Source: Chitinophagales bacterium (GTDB lineage Bacteria; Bacteroidota; Bacteroidia; Chitinophagales; CAIODY01). Taken from it: 9,314 bases of DNA. The notes under the pieces were generated by a model. That model did no database searches. It saw only the letters and a list, made by a program, of their open reading frames with translations, and was not told the origin of the DNA. Positions 6,879-9,314 of the stretch are shown piece by piece. Position 1 is the first letter of the stretch. Each line of letters opens with the position of its first letter. Position numbers and translations under genes: made by a program. Where the stretch lies: assembly GCA_023251415.1 (NCBI GenBank), contig JAHEYX010000099.1, positions 1 to 9,314 of the forward strand. Direction: 5' to 3'.

Positions 6879-8675
6879 TTAGTTTAATCCCAATTCCTTT
6901 TTTTGTTTAGCATCGATAGCGCTAGGGGCATCTATCATAACATCACGTCCGGAATTGTTTTTTGGAAAAGCTATAAAATCGCGAATGGTTTCACTTCCAC
7001 CCAACAAAGCACATAAACGATCAAACCCAAAAGCAATACCGCCATGAGGAGGTGCACCATATTCAAAAGCACCTAATAAAAATCCAAATTTATGTTGAGC
7101 TTCTTCTTCACTCATTCCCAAGGCAGCAAACATTTTTTGTTGCAATTCTTTTTGGAAAATACGTATTGAACCACCACCGATTTCATTGCCATTTAATACC
7201 ATATCATACGCATTGGCTTTAATGCCGGCATACGGATGGTTGAGGTATGCCGCAGCATCTTCAATGAGTGGATTATTAGCAATCATACGTTCAATATGAC
7301 CAGGCTTAGGTGAAGTAAATGGATGGTGACGAGCAACCCAACGATTATCTTCGGCATCGTATTCAAATAATGGAAAGTCAGTTACCCAAAGTAATTTGTA
7401 TTCATCAGGTTTACGCATTCCTAAACGAGTTCCCATCTCCATGCGTAAATCACTGCAAGCCTTACGCGTTTTTTCTTCAGCTCCGGCTACTATCAAAATC
7501 AAATCACCGGCAACTGCCTTGCAAGTAGAGGCCAACGCTTTTAATTGATCGGCGGTAAAAAATTTATCAAAACTACTTTTAAAGGTGCCATCGGCATTAC
7601 ATTTTACGAATGCCAATCCACCTAAACCTATTTGCGGACGTTTAACCCATTCCGTCAATTCATCGGTTTGTTTACGCGCATATTCGGCACAGCCCGGAAC
7701 ACTAATAGCTAAAACCGTTTCGGCTTGATCAAAAACCGGAAAGCCTTTTTCTAACTGTAAAGTTGAAGCAGCATAAGGGTCTTGCATAACCGTTTTTAAG
7801 TTCTGAATTTTCATGTCAAAACGAATATCCGGTTTGTCGTTACCGTAGGTCCACATGGCTTCTTCCCATGTCATGCGTTGAACGGTTTCGGTATAATCGA
7901 TGCCCTTCACCGCTTTAAAAATCGATTTAATCATTCCTTCAAACGTTTGCAAAATATCTTCTTGTTCAACAAAAGCCATTTCGCAATCTATTTGTGTAAA
8001 TTCCGGTTGACGATCGGCGCGTAAATCCTCGTCACGAAAGCATTTCACGATTTGGTAATAGCGATCGTAGCCACTAACCATCAACAATTGTTTAAAGGTT
8101 TGAGGCGATTGGGGTAAGGCATAAAACTCACCGGCATTCATACGCGAAGGCACAACAAAGTCGCGTGCTCCTTCAGGTGTAGATTTAATTAAAAATGGGG
8201 TTTCGATATCTAAAAACCCGGCATCGTGTAAATAGTTGCGTGCGGCACGTCCAACAGCATAGCGGAGTTCTAAATTGCGGCGTACAGATGCGCGACGTAA
8301 ATCCAGGTAACGGTATTTCATGCGTAAATCATCACCACCGTCGGTTTGGTCTTCAATGGTAAACGGAGGTGTTTTTGCGGCATTCAACAATTTTAAATCG
8401 TTTACTTGCAGTTCAATGTCACCGGTTGGTAAGTTGGCGTTTTTGCTTTCACGTTCAATTACCAAACCACTTACTTGTAATACAAATTCACGCCCAAGGG
8501 TTGTTTCAGCCAACAATGTTTCATCAAGCTTTAATTGCGTGATACCATAACGATCGCGTAAATCAACGAAAGCCATAGCTCCAAATTTTCGAATGGTTTG
8601 TACCCATCCGCTTAATGTTACGGTCTGTCCAATGTGTGCGGCCCGAAGTTCGCCGCAGGTGTGAGTTCTATACAT
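6879..8675 (-). CDS. aspS: Aspartyl-tRNA synthetase
   Basis: A 598-aa class II synthetase that charges tRNA-Asp in the cytoplasm. I place the start at ATG 8675 (MYRTHTCGELR, the usual N-terminus), not at the in-frame ATG 8717, which would add 14 hydrophobic residues and run through the promoter. Domains: OB-fold anticodon-binding (1 to about 105), catalytic core with YRYLDLRR (121-128), flipping loop STPEGARDFVVP (165-176), LPQSPQ (187-192), motif 2 FRDEDLRADRQPEFTQ (213-228), a bacterial GAD insertion (about 288-425) and motif 3 GGIAFGFDRL (545-554), ending with FPKNNSGRDVMIDAPS. All catalytic motifs are intact. Residue 31 is Phe rather than the His seen in non-discriminating bacterial enzymes, weakly suggesting a tRNA-Asp-specific enzyme. 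It is probably transcribed with rodA and is divergent from pepD. Confidence 0.97.
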   Translation of the reverse strand: MYRTHTCGELRAAHIGQTVTLSGWVQTIRKFGAMAFVDLRDRYGITQLKLDETLLAETTLGREFVLQVSGLVIERESKNANLPTGDIELQVNDLKLLNAAKTPPFTIEDQTDGGDDLRMKYRYLDLRRASVRRNLELRYAVGRAARNYLHDAGFLDIETPFLIKSTPEGARDFVVPSRMNAGEFYALPQSPQTFKQLLMVSGYDRYYQIVKCFRDEDLRADRQPEFTQIDCEMAFVEQEDILQTFEGMIKSIFKAVKGIDYTETVQRMTWEEAMWTYGNDKPDIRFDMKIQNLKTVMQDPYAASTLQLEKGFPVFDQAETVLAISVPGCAEYARKQTDELTEWVKRPQIGLGGLAFVKCNADGTFKSSFDKFFTADQLKALASTCKAVAGDLILIVAGAEEKTRKACSDLRMEMGTRLGMRKPDEYKLLWVTDFPLFEYDAEDNRWVARHHPFTSPKPGHIERMIANNPLIEDAAAYLNHPYAGIKANAYDMVLNGNEIGGGSIRIFQKELQQKMFAALGMSEEEAQHKFGFLLGAFEYGAPPHGGIAFGFDRLCALLGGSETIRDFIAFPKNNSGRDVMIDAPSAIDAKQKKELGLN

Positions 8676-8693
8676 AACTATCAAATTGAGCCA

Positions 8694-8701
8694 CAAAAAT
8701 A
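8694..8701 (-). promoter_or_regulatory. -7 promoter box for aspS-rodA
   Basis: On the minus strand TATTTTTG matches TAnnTTTG exactly, 18 bases upstream of ATG 8675. No good TTG is found at -33. Its position between the two possible in-frame starts supports the downstream start. Confidence 0.45.
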
Positions 8702-8756
8702 ACAGAAACCCATACATATTAGATTGAAGAAGGATAAAATTGAAAAATAAAATGTT

Positions 8757-8788
8757 GTTGGTGAAACCAAGGGATAAAAGTACTTTTG
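8757..8788 (+). promoter_or_regulatory. Bacteroidota-type promoter for pepD with overlapping palindrome
   Basis: GTTG (8757-8760) and a perfect -7 box TACTTTTG (8781-8788) are separated by 20 bases. Transcription would start near 8795, about 17 bases before ATG 8812. A perfect 12-bp palindrome AAAAGTACTTTT (8776-8787) covers the -7 box and could be an operator. Confidence 0.55.
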
Positions 8789-8811
8789 GTTTTTAAATTT
8801 ACTTTTAAGTT

Positions 8812-9314
8812 ATGAATGAAGCAATCCGTCAACTCGAACCAAAACAACTTTGGAATAATTTTGCAGACCTCAATGCAATTCCGCGTGCCAGTAAAAAGGA
8901 AGAACGTGTAATAGCCTTTGCTAAAGCCTTTGGTGAAAAATTAGGCTTACCGACACAAGTCGATGAATGCGGTAATGTAATTATCAAAAAACCGGCAACT
9001 CAGGGAATGGAAAACCGTCAAACGGTTTGCTTACAGAGCCATTTGGATATGGTGCATCAAAAAAATGCAGCAACAAATTTTGATTTTGATACCCAAGGAA
9101 TAGAAATGTTGGTGAATGGCGATTGGGTAAAAGCAAACGGTACTACACTCGGGGCAGATAATGGAATTGGAGTGGCCAGTATAATGACCTTGTTGGCATC
9201 AACCGATATACCACACCCTGCATTGGAAGCCTTGTTTACTATTGATGAAGAAACCGGAATGACCGGTGCTATTGGATTAAAAGGCGGACTATTAGAAGCC
9301 ACTATTATGCTCAA
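8812..9314 (+). CDS. pepD: Aminoacyl-histidine dipeptidase PepD (M20C), 3'-truncated by window edge
   Basis: The first 167 residues of a cytosolic zinc dipeptidase; the E. coli relative is about 485 aa, so roughly two thirds lie beyond the window. PepD cleaves Xaa-His and other dipeptides. The sequence follows E. coli PepD closely from the start: LWNNFADLNAIPR (13-25), GNVIIKKPATQGMENR (54-69), QSHLDMVHQKN (75-85) with metal ligand H77 and D79, GTTLGADNGIG (110-120) with bridging D116, and TIDEETGMTGA (143-153) with the Glu pair E146/E147 holding the catalytic base and a metal ligand. No stop or frameshift occurs in the visible part. ATG 8812 is the start: it fits the family N-terminus and sits just after a good promoter. 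It is divergent from aspS. Confidence 0.95.
   Translation, partial: MNEAIRQLEPKQLWNNFADLNAIPRASKKEERVIAFAKAFGEKLGLPTQVDECGNVIIKKPATQGMENRQTVCLQSHLDMVHQKNAATNFDFDTQGIEMLVNGDWVKANGTTLGADNGIGVASIMTLLASTDIPHPALEALFTIDEETGMTGAIGLKGGLLEATIML

Noticed and set aside
8676..8717. N-terminal extension of AspS from ATG 8717
   Set aside because: It adds a hydrophobic stretch foreign to the family and overlaps the -7 box; the family N-terminus MYRTHTCGELR begins at 8675.
9057..9314. Minus-strand open frame at the right edge
   Set aside because: It is antisense to the clearly recognised pepD coding region.

Overview
The window comes from a bacterial chromosome of the phylum Bacteroidota. Evidence for this is a PD40/OmpA-family envelope protein, a DUF4292 lipoprotein, an LptC that looks lipid-anchored, moderately AT-rich DNA, no clear Shine-Dalgarno sequences, and several matches to the Bacteroidota promoter consensus (-33 TTTG/TTG, -7 TAnnTTTG). 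I cannot place it below phylum. No mobile element, CRISPR array, tRNA, rRNA or defence gene is visible, and no stretch longer than about 140 bases lacks a gene.

Layout, plus strand: (1) the 3' part of a PD40-OmpA periplasmic/outer-membrane protein, closed by a strong hairpin terminator; (2) a DUF4292 lipoprotein; (3) LptC, the LPS-export periplasmic component; (4) after a hairpin and a good promoter, a PQQ-dependent sugar dehydrogenase-like secreted enzyme followed 17 bp later by an RDD membrane protein, and then a second, diverged RDD membrane protein with its own -7 box. Minus strand: (5) rodA, whose stop codon overlaps that of the second RDD gene in a shared TTAA, and 29 bp upstream of it aspS, together forming a likely aspS-rodA transcription unit. 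Plus strand again: (6) the 5' part of pepD (M20C dipeptidase), divergent from aspS and cut by the window end.

Functionally the left and middle parts are dominated by envelope biology: peptidoglycan anchoring (OmpA-like domain), lipoprotein/LPS handling (DUF4292, LptC), inner-membrane RDD proteins and the cell-wall polymerase RodA. AspS and PepD are housekeeping. The window looks mainly ordinary. The points most worth following are the DUF4292-LptC pair as a possible outer-membrane assembly module, the PorE-like architecture and unusual polyampholyte tail of the OmpA protein, the linked tandem RDD genes, rodA sitting with aspS instead of the mre cluster, the overlapping convergent stops, and inverted repeats placed on two promoters. 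I found no convincing undescribed system.
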